Origin: Caulobacter sp.
GTDB lineage: Bacteria; Pseudomonadota; Alphaproteobacteria; Caulobacterales; Caulobacteraceae
Assembly (NCBI GenBank): GCA_026225565.1
Contig: JAMFTA010000152.1
Location: 1 to 33,132 of the forward strand
Length of the DNA: 33,132 nucleotides
Direction of reading: 5' to 3'
Part shown: piece after piece, positions 15,919-24,783 of the stretch
How the letters are laid out: each line of letters opens with the position of its first letter
Numbering within the stretch: position 1 is the first letter of the stretch
Notes under the pieces: model-generated
Databases searched by the model: none
The model's input: only the letters and a program-made list of their open reading frames with translations
Told to the model about the DNA's origin: nothing
Translations under genes and position numbers: made by a program

Positions 15919-17412
15919 TTAACCGTCGTCCTCGTCCATCCAGTTCATGGTCGCCTGCACCGCCTTCTTCCATTTGCGGTAGTGCTGCTCGCGGGTCTCG
16001 GGATCGAGCTTGGGTTTCCACTCGGCGGATTTCTTCCAATTGGCCTTCAGCGCCGCCTGATCGGGCCAAAAGCCCACCGCCAGGCCTGCGGCGTAGGCGG
16101 CGCCCAGGCAGGTGGTCTCGATCACCTTCGGACGGATCACCGGCGCGCCAAGAATATCGGCCTGCATCTGCATCAAGAGATTGTTGGGGACCATGCCCCC
16201 GTCGGCCTTCAGAGCGACCAGATCCACGCCGGAATCGGCGTTCATCGCCTCCACCACCTCGCGCACCTGCCAGCAGGTGGCCTCCAGCACCGCCCGGGCC
16301 AAATGCGCCTTGGTGACATAGCCGGTGAGGCCGGCGATCACGCCCCGGGCGTCCGCGCGCCAGTAGGGGGCGAACAGGCCGGAAAACGCCGGCACGAAAT
16401 AGCAGCCGCCATTATCCTTCACGCTCCCGGCCAGGGCTTCGATGTCCGGCGCTGTGTCCACCAGCCCCACATTGTCGCGAAACCACTGCACTAGGGCCCC
16501 GGCCACGGCGATGGAGCCTTCCAGGGCGTAGACCGGCTTGGCCTCGCCGATCCGATAGGCGAGGGTGGTGAGAAGGCCGTTCTTGGAGCGGATCGGCTTT
16601 TCGCCGGTGTTGACCAGTAAGAACCCGCCGGTGCCGTAGGTGCATTTGCCCTCGCCCGGTTCAAAGCAGGTCTGGCCGAACAGGGCGGCGTGCTGGTCGC
16701 CGAGCGCCCCGGCCACCTTCACGCCAGCCAGGACGCCGGTCGCCTCGCCGTAGACTTCGGAAGAGGAGCGGATTTCCGGCAGCATGGCGCGGGGGACGCC
16801 CATGGCCGCCAGCATGTCCTCATCCCAGTCCAGGGTCTTGAGATTCATCAGCATGGTACGGCTGGCGTTGGTCACGTCGGTGACGTGGCGGCCGGTGAGT
16901 TTCCAGATCAACCAGGTCTCCATGGTGCCGAACAGCACCTCGCCCGCCTCCGCGCGTTTACGGGCGCCCTTTACCTCGTCGAGCAGCCAGCGGATTTTCG
17001 GGCCGGAGAAGTAGGTCGCCAACGGCAGGCCGCATGTCTTGCGAAACCGGTCCTGGCCCTTCTGGCCGCCGAGCTTTTTGACCAGCTTGTCGGTGCGGGT
17101 GTCCTGCCAGACGATGGCGTTGTGGATCGGCAGGCCGGTGGCCTTGTCCCAGAGCAGCGTCGTCTCCCGCTGGTTGGTGACGCCGACGGCAGCCAGGTCC
17201 GCGGGTTTGATTTTCAGGCTCTCCAGCGCCTGTTTGACCACGGTCTCGACGTTGGCCCAGATCTCCAGACCGTCGTGCTCCACCCAGCCGGGACGGGGAA
17301 AGATCTGGCGGTGCTCCTTCTGCGCCACGGCGCAGATGTCGCCCTTGCGGTCGAAGACGATGCAGCGGGTGGAGGTGGTGCCCTGGTCGATGGCCGCGAC
17401 GTAGTCGGTCAA
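15919..17412 (-). CDS. glpK: Glycerol kinase
   Basis: A 497-residue FGGY-family kinase of standard length. It has the N-terminal phosphate-binding motif [13 protein letters not shown], the substrate segments [13 protein letters not shown] and [10 protein letters not shown], the [11 protein letters not shown] motif, and the C-terminal [10 protein letters not shown] and [16 protein letters not shown]. It phosphorylates glycerol to glycerol-3-phosphate with ATP in the cytoplasm. The start codon is TTG (17410-17412), set by GAGGGGA just upstream that overlaps the stop of the SDR gene 7 bases away, so the two genes are one operon. No glpF, glpD or glpR is nearby. Assignment as GlpK rather than another FGGY kinase rests on the long co-linear match to known GlpK motifs. 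Confidence 0.95.
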   Translation of the reverse strand: MTDYVAAIDQGTTSTRCIVFDRKGDICAVAQKEHRQIFPRPGWVEHDGLEIWANVETVVKQALESLKIKPADLAAVGVTNQRETTLLWDKATGLPIHNAIVWQDTRTDKLVKKLGGQKGQDRFRKTCGLPLATYFSGPKIRWLLDEVKGARKRAEAGEVLFGTMETWLIWKLTGRHVTDVTNASRTMLMNLKTLDWDEDMLAAMGVPRAMLPEIRSSSEVYGEATGVLAGVKVAGALGDQHAALFGQTCFEPGEGKCTYGTGGFLLVNTGEKPIRSKNGLLTTLAYRIGEAKPVYALEGSIAVAGALVQWFRDNVGLVDTAPDIEALAGSVKDNGGCYFVPAFSGLFAPYWRADARGVIAGLTGYVTKAHLARAVLEATCWQVREVVEAMNADSGVDLVALKADGGMVPNNLLMQMQADILGAPVIRPKVIETTCLGAAYAAGLAVGFWPDQAALKANWKKSAEWKPKLDPETREQHYRKWKKAVQATMNWMDEDDG

Positions 17413-17419
17413 GGTCCCC

Positions 17420-18196
17420 TCAGATGCTCAGGCTGGCGAAGGCGACGCCGCCATCCACCGTCAGGGTCGAACCCACGACGTAATCCCCGGCGCGAGAGGC
17501 CAGGAAGATCGCCGCCCCCGCCATGTCCTCGTCCGTACCGATGCGGCGGGCGGGGATATGTTTGGAGATCTCCTCTCCGTAGTCCCGCGCCACCCGGTTC
17601 ATCTCCGAGGCGAAGGCGCCCGGCGCAATGGCGGTGACCACGATGTCATCCTTGATCAATTCGGCGGCCATGCGGCGGGTCAGGTGGATCAGCCCGGCCT
17701 TGGAGGCGTGGTAGCTATAGGTCTCCATCGGACTGGGGCGGATGCCGTCGATGGAGGCGATCATGATCACCTTGGCGGGGCGCTCGAAGCTGGCGCCGGC
17801 CTTCAGGGCGCCGTGCATCGCCTGGGTGAGGAAGAAGGGCGACTTGACGTTCAGGTCCATCACCTTATCCCAGCCGCTTTCGGGAAATTCGTCGAACGGC
17901 GCACCCCAGGCGGCCCCGGCGTTGTTGACTAGGATGTCGAGCTTAGGCTCAAACTGGGCGTAGGCGGTGGCAAGGGCGCGTGCGCCCTCCACAGTGGAGA
18001 CATCCTGGGGCAGGGAAATACAGACCCCGTCCTTGGACAGCTCTTCCGCCGTCTCGACGCAGGCGGGGGCCTTGCGGGATGAGATATAGACCTTGCCCCC
18101 CTGGGCGACGAAGCCGCGCGCGATCATCTTGCCGATGCCGCGGGAGCCCCCGGTGATCAGCGCCGTGCGCCCCTCCAGGGAAAACAGATTCTTCAT
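17420..18196 (-). CDS. Short-chain dehydrogenase/reductase
   Basis: A 258-residue classical SDR. Nucleotide-binding TGGSRGIG (15-22), structural NNAG (91-94), catalytic Ser148 in MIASIDG and the Y-x-x-x-K pair Y162/K166 in YHASK are all present, with the usual C-terminal GSTLTVDGG. It is a soluble NAD(P)-dependent oxidoreductase; the Arg in GGSRG and SSRK after the second strand suggest NADP(H). The ATG has a good GGAGGA ribosome site. It is the first gene of an operon with glpK, so the substrate may be a polyol or related carbonyl, but the sequence does not decide it. Confidence 0.92.
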   Translation of the reverse strand: MKNLFSLEGRTALITGGSRGIGKMIARGFVAQGGKVYISSRKAPACVETAEELSKDGVCISLPQDVSTVEGARALATAYAQFEPKLDILVNNAGAAWGAPFDEFPESGWDKVMDLNVKSPFFLTQAMHGALKAGASFERPAKVIMIASIDGIRPSPMETYSYHASKAGLIHLTRRMAAELIKDDIVVTAIAPGAFASEMNRVARDYGEEISKHIPARRIGTDEDMAGAAIFLASRAGDYVVGSTLTVDGGVAFASLSI

Positions 18197-18329
18197 GACG
18201 GTCCTCCGCGCGGCTCTGCGTCCCGCTCGGGTGGACCGTAACCGAATCTTCAGGGCGCGGGCTAGGCGCCCTGCCCTGGCCGCCTCTATCCGCCAGTGAA
18301 TTTCGTCATCCGGCCTGCGCCGGCGGCGA

Positions 18330-20168
18330 TCAAGGCTTCAGGCCGACCACCCGCCCTGGCGCGCCGGCGGCGTCGAAATAGTGCTCGCCGCCGGCGCTCT
18401 GCTCGTTCAGCACGGTGGTGAAGCCCTTGGCGGCGGGGGCTGAGCGCAGGGTGCGGGCGGTGAACTCCACCATGGCCCCGTCCTTCAAGCTTTCGCTCAT
18501 CACCCGCCCGTTCAGGGCGCCCTTGGACGGCGTGTCCAGGTGCAGGAGCACGCGCAAAGTCGGCGCCCAGTCGGCGTTGGAGACCGGGGCGGGATCGACA
18601 AAGCCGGTCTTGAAGTCGGGCCCGATGGCGGCCATAAAGTTGTGGGTGTCGGCGCGGCTGAAGCTGCCGTGGATACCCTGGCCCTGCTGATATTCGGTGT
18701 CCGCCACTTCCGCCGCGCAGACCTCCGGGTTGGCGCAGCCGGTGGAGAAGCTGCGGAAGCCGACAATCAGGCTGGGGGCGGGGGTGAGGGCCGCGCCCTG
18801 CAAACCCACCGCGCTCATCGGCAGGGTTCCGGGTATTGGGCCCAGCGCGTCGTTGACGAAGATCCCCCCCAGGTAGTCCTCAGCGAGAAGCGCCTTCACC
18901 ACCGTGGCGGCCAAGGCCTTCTGCTTGGACCCGAACAGATAAATCAGGTCCGATCCGCCGTTGGCGGCGATGGCCAGCGTGGGACGCCTGGCGCTCGGCC
19001 CGATCATCTGCGCGTCCGAGCGGGGATGCAGGCCGGTCTTCCATTCGATGGGCAGGCCATTGCCTTCGAACAGGGGCTGCTTCAGCGCCTTGGCCAGGTC
19101 CAGGGCCAGAAAGCCGCGGGGCAGGAAGCCGGGCTGCACGTCGCGATAGGATAGTTTGGCCGCGCCGCTGGTGGCGCTCTGCTTGGCGCTGACCGAGAAG
19201 CCGTGGTCGGCGGTGACCACGATATCGGTGGTCGTGTCGAGGCCCAGGGTCTTTAGGGCCTCACGCAGCTGGCTCAGATCGTCGTCGGCGTTCTTGATTC
19301 CCGCCAGGGAGGTCTCACCGTTGATGCCGGGGGTGAGGGTGTTCAGACTGTCGCCGTTGAAATGCTGGGTGCCGTCGGGATCGCGCGACCAGAACACCAG
19401 CACGAACGGCTTATCCGCCGCCTTGAAGCGGGGCAGCAGCACCTTGGCGGCCACAGCGACGAACCAATTTTGCTGCTGCACATTGGCCACGTGCACGCCC
19501 GAGCGGATGTTGTCGCCAGGGTCGCCGTTTAGGCCGCGGTCTTCCGCCCGGGGGTCCAGGCCAATGGCCTTGATCGCCTTGGCCACGTCGGGGGCGAGGG
19601 GGATGCCGCCGGGAAAACCGGTGTTGTCGTCGATGATGATCGTCCCGACGCCGTCTCGCGCCGTCACGTCCTGGATGGCTGTGGGCCCAAGCTTGCCGAT
19701 GGCGGCGGTGGAGAAGCCCCCTGCGCGCGCCGCCGCCAAGAGGCTCGTCTCATTCAGATAGTTGGCGCCATAGCGCTGGTTCATCCCGCCCAGAACCTCG
19801 TCGTTCTCCAGCCCGGCCAAGAAGGAGGGCGTGTCCGAGCTGGTCGGCGCGCCGACCCAGATGGTGTTGCCGAAATCGCCGGTGTCGCCGAGCGCATGGC
19901 CGGTGGCGATGGCCGAGGCGTTGGGGGTGGTCACGGTGGGATAGAGGGAGTGGCTGTTATGGAAGTCCACGCCCTCGCGGCGGATCGCCGCCATGGTCGG
20001 CGCGGTCTGATCGTCCACGATGCCCGAGCGCAGGCCGTCGGCGACGAAGATGATCACATTGTGGGGCCGCGCCGCCTGGGCGTAGGCGCTGGGCGCGGTG
20101 AGGAGGCTGACGGCGAGGACAGCCTGGAGAGCGACGGCGAGGGCGGAACGGGTCGATCGAGCGAACAT
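18330..20168 (-). CDS. Exported alkaline-phosphatase-superfamily phosphodiesterase
   Basis: A 612-residue protein. The ATG at 20168 is chosen because a purine-rich site precedes it and a clear signal peptide follows (hydrophobic core ALAVALQAVLAVSLLTA, cleavage near AYAQA). The mature part begins with the metal-binding VIIFVADGLRSG. YPTVTTPNASAIATGH holds the probable nucleophile threonine of the type I phosphodiesterase/nucleotide pyrophosphatase group. WSRDPDGTQHFNGDS and VTADHGFS supply further zinc ligands. It probably hydrolyses phosphate mono- or diesters in the periplasm. Paired Cys in FSTGCANPEVCAAE may form a disulfide. It stands alone, divergent from the metallophosphoesterase gene. 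The exact substrate is unknown. Confidence 0.88.
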   Translation of the reverse strand: MFARSTRSALAVALQAVLAVSLLTAPSAYAQAARPHNVIIFVADGLRSGIVDDQTAPTMAAIRREGVDFHNSHSLYPTVTTPNASAIATGHALGDTGDFGNTIWVGAPTSSDTPSFLAGLENDEVLGGMNQRYGANYLNETSLLAAARAGGFSTAAIGKLGPTAIQDVTARDGVGTIIIDDNTGFPGGIPLAPDVAKAIKAIGLDPRAEDRGLNGDPGDNIRSGVHVANVQQQNWFVAVAAKVLLPRFKAADKPFVLVFWSRDPDGTQHFNGDSLNTLTPGINGETSLAGIKNADDDLSQLREALKTLGLDTTTDIVVTADHGFSVSAKQSATSGAAKLSYRDVQPGFLPRGFLALDLAKALKQPLFEGNGLPIEWKTGLHPRSDAQMIGPSARRPTLAIAANGGSDLIYLFGSKQKALAATVVKALLAEDYLGGIFVNDALGPIPGTLPMSAVGLQGAALTPAPSLIVGFRSFSTGCANPEVCAAEVADTEYQQGQGIHGSFSRADTHNFMAAIGPDFKTGFVDPAPVSNADWAPTLRVLLHLDTPSKGALNGRVMSESLKDGAMVEFTARTLRSAPAAKGFTTVLNEQSAGGEHYFDAAGAPGRVVGLKP

Positions 20169-20320
20169 CAATTTCTCTCTAGGATGGCGGACGCGGGCCA
20201 CCTTGACGGCGGACTGTGACAAATGGTGCGGGGCTATGGCGCAGGCCGTCACGCAGCCGTCATGCAATCAGCTTAGCTGCAGCTTTATCGGTGTCTAAGC
20301 CCTTGCCCGGGAACGGCTGC

Positions 20321-21133
20321 ATGACCCTCAATTGTCGCACGGTATTCATTTCGGACGTACACCTGGGCACGCGCGGGTGCCAGGCTGAACTGTTGCTCGA
20401 CTTCATCAAATCCATCGAGTGCGAGAGCCTCTATCTGGTGGGCGACATCGTCGACGGCTGGAAGCTGCGCAGCGGCTGGCGCTGGCCGCAGACCCATTCG
20501 GACGTGGTGCAAAAGGTGCTGCGCATGGCCCGGAAGGGCGTGGCAGTGATCTATATCCCCGGCAATCACGACGACCGGCTGCGGGACTTCTGCGGCGTGC
20601 ACTTCGGCGGCGTGGTGGTGGCCAGGGACGCCATCCATGTGGCGGCCGACGGCAAGCGCTACCTGGTCACCCACGGGGACGAGTTCGACGGCATCATCAA
20701 CCAGGCCAAGTGGCTAGCCCATCTGGGCGACTATTCCTATCGCGCGCTCTTGACCCTCAACACCCGGTGGAATGGCCTGCGCCGCCGGCTCGGCCTCGGC
20801 TACTGGAGCCTTTCGGCCTTCGTCAAGCTGAAGGTGAAGAACGCCCTGCAGTTCATCGACGATTTCGAGCACGCGGTGGCCGAGGAAGCCCGCCGGCGTG
20901 GGGTCGACGGGGTGATCTGCGGCCACATCCACCATGCGGAAATGCGCGAGATCGACGGCATCCTCTACGTCAATGACGGCGACTGGGTGGAAAGCTGCAC
21001 CGCCATCGTCGAGCATCACGACGGACGGCTGGAAATGATCGATTGGGCCAAGACCCGGGGCTGGTCGATGCTGGAGCGGCAGACCCCGCCGTCGGGCGCC
21101 AAGCTGGTCTCCCCCTTCCCCGCGTTTGCCTGA
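20321..21133 (+). CDS. LpxH-like UDP-2,3-diacylglucosamine diphosphatase family metallophosphoesterase
   Basis: A 270-residue calcineurin-like phosphoesterase. Metal-binding motifs appear in order: SDVH (D12, H14), VGDIVDG (D42), GNHDD (N82, H83), THGDE (H118) and CGHIHH (201-205). The ATG at 20321 places the first motif right at the N-terminus, as expected; upstream in-frame starts add a non-conserved stretch. The overall pattern is that of LpxH-related proteins (COG2908), which cleave UDP-diacylglucosamine in lipid A synthesis. Caulobacter is known to use LpxI for that step, so members of this branch may act on another pyrophosphate. No lipid A genes are adjacent. Confidence 0.87.
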   Translation: MTLNCRTVFISDVHLGTRGCQAELLLDFIKSIECESLYLVGDIVDGWKLRSGWRWPQTHSDVVQKVLRMARKGVAVIYIPGNHDDRLRDFCGVHFGGVVVARDAIHVAADGKRYLVTHGDEFDGIINQAKWLAHLGDYSYRALLTLNTRWNGLRRRLGLGYWSLSAFVKLKVKNALQFIDDFEHAVAEEARRRGVDGVICGHIHHAEMREIDGILYVNDGDWVESCTAIVEHHDGRLEMIDWAKTRGWSMLERQTPPSGAKLVSPFPAFA

Positions 21134-21147
21134 TCAGACCTAGCGGA

Positions 21148-22014
21148 CTAAAACCGCCGCGAGGCCCCGATATAGATCTGGGCGCCCGGCGTGGCATTGT
21201 TGAGCCCGATGTTCACCCCGCCGTCGAACTGGATGTTGGGCGTGGCGGCGGGAATCCAGGCGAGGCCGAGGTCGAAGGAATATTGCCGCACGGTCCCCGT
21301 GGGATCGTCGTTGACGTCGCCCCAGATCTCCGCCGAGCCGGTCAAGGTTTGGCTTACCGCATGGCTAAAGCTGAGCAATCCTGCATAGTTGGCGTGGCGA
21401 CCGCTCCCATCCTGGTTCTTCAGGGCGTCGATCTCCGGGTCGATGGTTAAGGACCAGCCGGCGGGCAGGGCAATCTGCACCGGAACGATCAGCCCTTCTT
21501 CCACCGCCCCATTGCCTATGCCGTGGCGGGCGGTGGGCGCCTTGATGTAGGGGGCGAGGCCAATCGAGACGTCGCCGCCGTCCTCCCCGATCAGGTTCCA
21601 CTTCAGTCGCGTATAGAGGTCGCCGATCCCGGTCAGGGTCGATCGATCTCCGGCGCTGTGGGTGACCACTGTCTCCACCGGGGCGATGTTCAGCTCCACA
21701 TCCAAGGTATTGGTCAGGCCGAGCTTCAGGGTCGGATTGGTGAACAGATAGGTGTCGGTGGTCACCCCGCCGGTGCGCTGAAAGGCGGCGTTGAAAACAT
21801 CCGCCTCCAGCTGGAAGCGGCCCGCGTCCGCGGTGCAGGGCCCGGTGGATTTGGTCGGCCGGTCGGTACAGAGGCCGCGCAGGGCGACGTCGGGCGCTGG
21901 GTTCAGCAGGGTGAAGCCGCTGCGGTCCGGCTGGGGGGCATCTTGGGCGCGGGCGAGGCCGGGGACCGCGATGCCCAGAGCCAGGGCCAAGCTCAGCTTC
22001 AGTCTATGCCCCAT
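21148..22014 (-). CDS. Outer-membrane barrel-like protein (MetA-pathway transporter family)
   Basis: A 288-residue exported protein: signal peptide to about residue 23 (LALALGIAVPGLARA-QD), then alternating beta-strand-like segments and a terminal aromatic (GASRRF), typical of an outer-membrane barrel. Strand patterns such as NPTLKLGLTNTLDVELN, GIGDLYTRLKWNL and SIGLAPYIKAP match the 'putative MetA-pathway of phenol degradation' family (PF13557), thought to be channel-like. An N-terminal segment has two cysteines (LCTDRP and GPCTADAG). It converges on the phosphoesterase gene 15 bases away. No catabolic genes are nearby, so the family name should not be read as a function. Confidence 0.75.
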   Translation of the reverse strand: MGHRLKLSLALALGIAVPGLARAQDAPQPDRSGFTLLNPAPDVALRGLCTDRPTKSTGPCTADAGRFQLEADVFNAAFQRTGGVTTDTYLFTNPTLKLGLTNTLDVELNIAPVETVVTHSAGDRSTLTGIGDLYTRLKWNLIGEDGGDVSIGLAPYIKAPTARHGIGNGAVEEGLIVPVQIALPAGWSLTIDPEIDALKNQDGSGRHANYAGLLSFSHAVSQTLTGSAEIWGDVNDDPTGTVRQYSFDLGLAWIPAATPNIQFDGGVNIGLNNATPGAQIYIGASRRF

Positions 22015-22113
22015 GACGCCCCCGCGTATAAACGACTTGTGAGTAATCCTTGCGACACCTTTGGGACAGGGAGATGAGCATAGGGTGAATGGAATATCCC
22101 GGAACGCCTCGCC

Positions 22114-23028
22114 TTGCGCCGCCTAACGCTCATCGCCGCCGCTGTGGTCAGTTTGCTGGTCGTCGGCTGCGCTTCAGCGCCCCTACCCCCGCCCCAGCCG
22201 ACGCCGCCGACGCCGCCCCTATCCGCGCCGACGCTTCCGCACCTGGGAGCTCTGTTCGGCCTGGGCTGCTACGCCGAGGTCGGCTTTGGGGCGGCGGCCC
22301 ACTATAACGACGCGGCCCAAGGCGAACTGGTCTTCTCCCCCTTTGGAAGGCTGGAGACGGGCTGGGCCGTCTATGAGCCGCTCGCCGCTGAGACTCTGCA
22401 AACCCATTGCGCGCCCGATAGCCAGGGCTTCGCCAAAGCTGTGTCTGCTTGGCAGTCGGCCCACGGCCTGCCCCCAGACGGCGCCCTGACCCCCGAAACC
22501 TTCCAGACCCTCAAGGGCGTCTGGCAGGAGCGCCGGCCCTTCATCATGCTGCGGGTGGCGGGGATCTGTCCCGCTGGCGCGGACGAGGCTGGGCTTGAAA
22601 CGCTTCGCCCGAACGAGACCTTTGGCGACAAGCCGGTGATGCTGCGCCCTCTCGCCCTGGCGGCGCTTCGGCGCATGGCGGCGGCGGCGCGGCAGGAGGC
22701 GCCGGAGGCGGCCGCCGACCCCGCCCTGCTCACCGCTTTTTCCGGCTATCGCAGCCCCGACGCCGACCTCGCCCGTTGTGGGCGCGAGCACAATTGCCAG
22801 GGGATGGTGCGGGCGCAATGCTCCGCCCACCGCACCGGGCTGGCGGTGGATCTGAACGTGGGCTTTGCGCCGGGGTTCATGGCCGACGCCTCGGCGGACG
22901 CCAACCGGCTCTACCAGTCGCGGACTGAGACCTATCGCTGGCTGGTGCGCAACGCCGCCCGCTTCGGCTTCGTCAACTACCCGTTCGAGCCCTGGCACTG
23001 GGAGTGGACCGGCGAAGCGCCCTCATAG
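22114..23028 (+). CDS. VanY-type D-alanyl-D-alanine carboxypeptidase, predicted lipoprotein
   Basis: A 304-residue protein starting at TTG 22114; no in-frame ATG lies nearby, and GGAA is about 10 bases upstream. The N-terminus has a lipobox VVGC (lipidated C19) after a short hydrophobic core, followed by a Pro-rich linker. Residues ~85-135 resemble a peptidoglycan-binding fold (AVSAWQSAHGLPPDGALTPE). The C-terminus is an M15B peptidase domain with zinc ligands H239 and D246 in SAHRTGLAVDLN and E292/H295 in EPWHWEW. It should trim D-Ala from cell-wall peptides in the periplasm. Cysteine pairs (RCGREHNC and AQCSAH) could be disulfides. It converges on the outer-membrane protein gene at 23101. 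Confidence 0.85.
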   Translation: MRRLTLIAAAVVSLLVVGCASAPLPPPQPTPPTPPLSAPTLPHLGALFGLGCYAEVGFGAAAHYNDAAQGELVFSPFGRLETGWAVYEPLAAETLQTHCAPDSQGFAKAVSAWQSAHGLPPDGALTPETFQTLKGVWQERRPFIMLRVAGICPAGADEAGLETLRPNETFGDKPVMLRPLALAALRRMAAAARQEAPEAAADPALLTAFSGYRSPDADLARCGREHNCQGMVRAQCSAHRTGLAVDLNVGFAPGFMADASADANRLYQSRTETYRWLVRNAARFGFVNYPFEPWHWEWTGEAPS

Positions 23029-23100
23029 GCGCTGAATGTCCTGCGACCGATCTATGACGAAGCCCCTTCAGGGTGGCGAACTGTGCGGTCTTTCGAGCGA

Positions 23101-23856
23101 TCAGTAGTCAGCCTTCAGGGCGAGATAAAAGACATAGCCGTCCGCGTTTCCTGGACTCCAGGTCGGACCGACCGAGGCCAGCAGCGACCAGTGCGTCATC
23201 AGCTTGTAGGTCGCGGCGACATTCAGGGTCCGAAAGGCGTCGCCATCCTTCGCGTCACGGGTCTGCCCATAGAGTTCGGCGCCGAGGGACAGGCGTTCGC
23301 CGAGGGTCCGGCTGACCGCCACGCCCCCCTGCCAGAAATCAAGCTGGCCGGCTCCTGGGTTGATCTGATAGCCGCCGCCGCCGAACACCGACCAGGGACC
23401 AAAATCCTTTTCCGCCCAGACCGGCAAGAGCAGCCCGAATCGACCGCTCCCGAACCGGCGATCGGCCGTCGGCGCGAACAGGCGCGGGAAAACCGCGACA
23501 TCAGGCGTCCAGGTGTCATCCGACTGATGCAGGAACCGATATTTGACAGCCAGCTCCACATCGCCGGGGCCAGCGCGGAGGCCCTCCACAGCGAAGCTCC
23601 GGGCATTGTCGAACGCTAGGGGCAGGACCGCCGTCAGCTGCAGATCCTTGGCCACGCCATAGTTGAGGTCGAAACCGGCTTGGCCATCAAGGCTGCCCGG
23701 CGCGCCCGCGCCGACGGCGAAGTTGTAAATCTCCCAATGACCGACGTCGGTCGGGTCCGGGTCGTCGTTGAGGTAGGGCGGCCCCGCCGCCGCCGGGCCC
23801 ACCGCACCGCCGCCCGTCAAGGCGAGGATGATCGCAAGGCGCCGTAACGGTTTCAT
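23101..23856 (-). CDS. Exported outer-membrane barrel-like protein
   Basis: A 251-residue exported protein. The ATG at 23856 begins a good signal peptide (MKPLRRLAIILALTGGGAVG, cleavage near PAAAG); the frame also opens at TTG 23871. The mature protein starts PPYLNDDPDPTDVGHWEIY, seen in a group of alphaproteobacterial transporter-like barrels related to PF13557. Repeated amphipathic strands follow, such as AGFDLNYGVAKDLQLTAVLP and VELAVKYRFLHQSD, ending LALKADY. It is divergent from the PadR operon with a shared 76-base control region that contains a perfect palindrome, so PadR may control both. Substrate unknown. Confidence 0.75.
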   Translation of the reverse strand: MKPLRRLAIILALTGGGAVGPAAAGPPYLNDDPDPTDVGHWEIYNFAVGAGAPGSLDGQAGFDLNYGVAKDLQLTAVLPLAFDNARSFAVEGLRAGPGDVELAVKYRFLHQSDDTWTPDVAVFPRLFAPTADRRFGSGRFGLLLPVWAEKDFGPWSVFGGGGYQINPGAGQLDFWQGGVAVSRTLGERLSLGAELYGQTRDAKDGDAFRTLNVAATYKLMTHWSLLASVGPTWSPGNADGYVFYLALKADY

Positions 23857-23908
23857 GATCTTATCGAACAAATCTCATCGCCCCGTTTATCGCCGTTGCG
23901 CAACAACA

Positions 23909-23920
23909 CAACATATGTTG
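23909..23920. promoter_or_regulatory. Candidate PadR operator palindrome
   Basis: CAACATATGTTG is a perfect 12-bp palindrome 12 bases before the padR-like start and 52 bases before the divergent outer-membrane protein start. PadR dimers usually bind inverted ATGT/ACAT half-sites, and this palindrome contains both in the core ACATATGT. It lies where it could block both promoters. Confidence 0.5.
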
Positions 23921-23932
23921 AGTTAGCAGGCA

Positions 23933-24238
23933 ATGCGAACGCGAACTCCGTCCCCCCAGTCCCGCGCCGTCCTGGAGGCGTTGCTCAGCCAGCCTCTGGG
24001 GTGGCAATATGGCTATGAGCTGTCCAAGCGCATGGGGCTTGGGTCGGGAACCCTCTACCCTGTCCTCATTCGCCTGCATGAGCGCGGCCTGTTGGAGGCC
24101 AAATGGGTCGAGGCCGAGCGGCCGGGTCGCCCTCCCCGCCACGCCTATCGCTTGACCTCGGCTGGCGCCGCCTTCGCACGCGGACTGAAGGCTGGGCCGG
24201 ACGTGTCTCTCCCATCGGCCCAACAGGTGCTCGCATGA
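23933..24238 (+). CDS. PadR-family transcriptional regulator
   Basis: A 101-residue winged-helix regulator of the short PadR type. LEALLSQPLGWQYGYELSKR is the first helix region; GLGSGTLYPVLIRLHERGLL is the diagnostic PadR recognition helix; and AERPGRPPRHAYRLTSAG is the wing. The long C-terminal dimerisation helix is short here, as in PadR-s2 members. AGCAGG precedes the ATG. Its stop overlaps the next ATG (ATGA at 24235-24238), so it is the first gene of a coupled operon with two membrane-protein genes and, slightly apart, a beta-propeller gene. It probably represses this operon through the palindrome at 23909-23920. Confidence 0.92.
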   Translation: MRTRTPSPQSRAVLEALLSQPLGWQYGYELSKRMGLGSGTLYPVLIRLHERGLLEAKWVEAERPGRPPRHAYRLTSAGAAFARGLKAGPDVSLPSAQQVLA

Positions 24239-24783
24239 CTCTCAGCGCCGGGCCCAAGCGCCGGTTGGCCGACGCGATGATGGGTCATGCCGAACGGTCG
24301 CTGCGCCGCAAGCATCCTGAGTGGGCGGACGCCATGGCCAGCGAGAGCCTGGCGACCCTTTCCGATGACGATCGCCTGCGCTGGTCGGTCGGTTGCGTGG
24401 CGGCGGGTTATCGCGCACCGGGCGCGCTCGAATGGGCGATCTACCCTACCCTGCTTGGCTTTGGGATCGCGCTGATGACCGCCTATCAATGGAGTGTCGA
24501 CGAAAACTCACTGACGGTGGCGATGGTGAGCCTGATCGGCGTAGCGCTTGGCGTGCTTCAGCCCCGGCGATTCTGGCTGTCCGGGACTGTGATCGGCCTG
24601 GTGGTCGCCGCGGTGAACACCTTTGAGACCATCACCGGCGTGCTGCCGGCCTATGAGACGTACCATCATTCCCTGCAGCATGACGCGCGGTGGATCGTGC
24701 TGGTGGCGCCGGCGCTCTTCGCCGCCGTGGTCGGCGGCTATGTCGGTCGCAAACTCCGTGCAGCTTTGGATGCCCCTGTATGA
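24235..24783 (+). CDS. Four-helix membrane protein of unknown function
   Basis: A 182-residue protein. The start at 24235 overlaps the PadR stop. A polar N-terminal ~60 residues includes RKHPEWADAMASESLATL and DDDRLRWSVGCVAAGY, a pattern that I associate with membrane proteins encoded next to PadR regulators. Four hydrophobic segments follow: YPTLLGFGIALMTAY, LTVAMVSLIGVALGV, SGTVIGLVVAAVNTF and IVLVAPALFAAVVGGYVG. No catalytic motif is visible. The ATGA overlaps at both ends imply production in step with PadR and the DUF347 protein, perhaps as a sensor or a partner in the membrane; this is an inference. Confidence 0.82.
   Translation: MTLSAGPKRRLADAMMGHAERSLRRKHPEWADAMASESLATLSDDDRLRWSVGCVAAGYRAPGALEWAIYPTLLGFGIALMTAYQWSVDENSLTVAMVSLIGVALGVLQPRRFWLSGTVIGLVVAAVNTFETITGVLPAYETYHHSLQHDARWIVLVAPALFAAVVGGYVGRKLRAALDAPV

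Noticed and set aside
14790-16316. A 508-codon plus-strand frame across the MFS gene and into glpK.
   Set aside because: It is the +1 frame of the MFS gene, Arg/Gly/His-rich without hydrophobic helices, and runs antisense into glpK.
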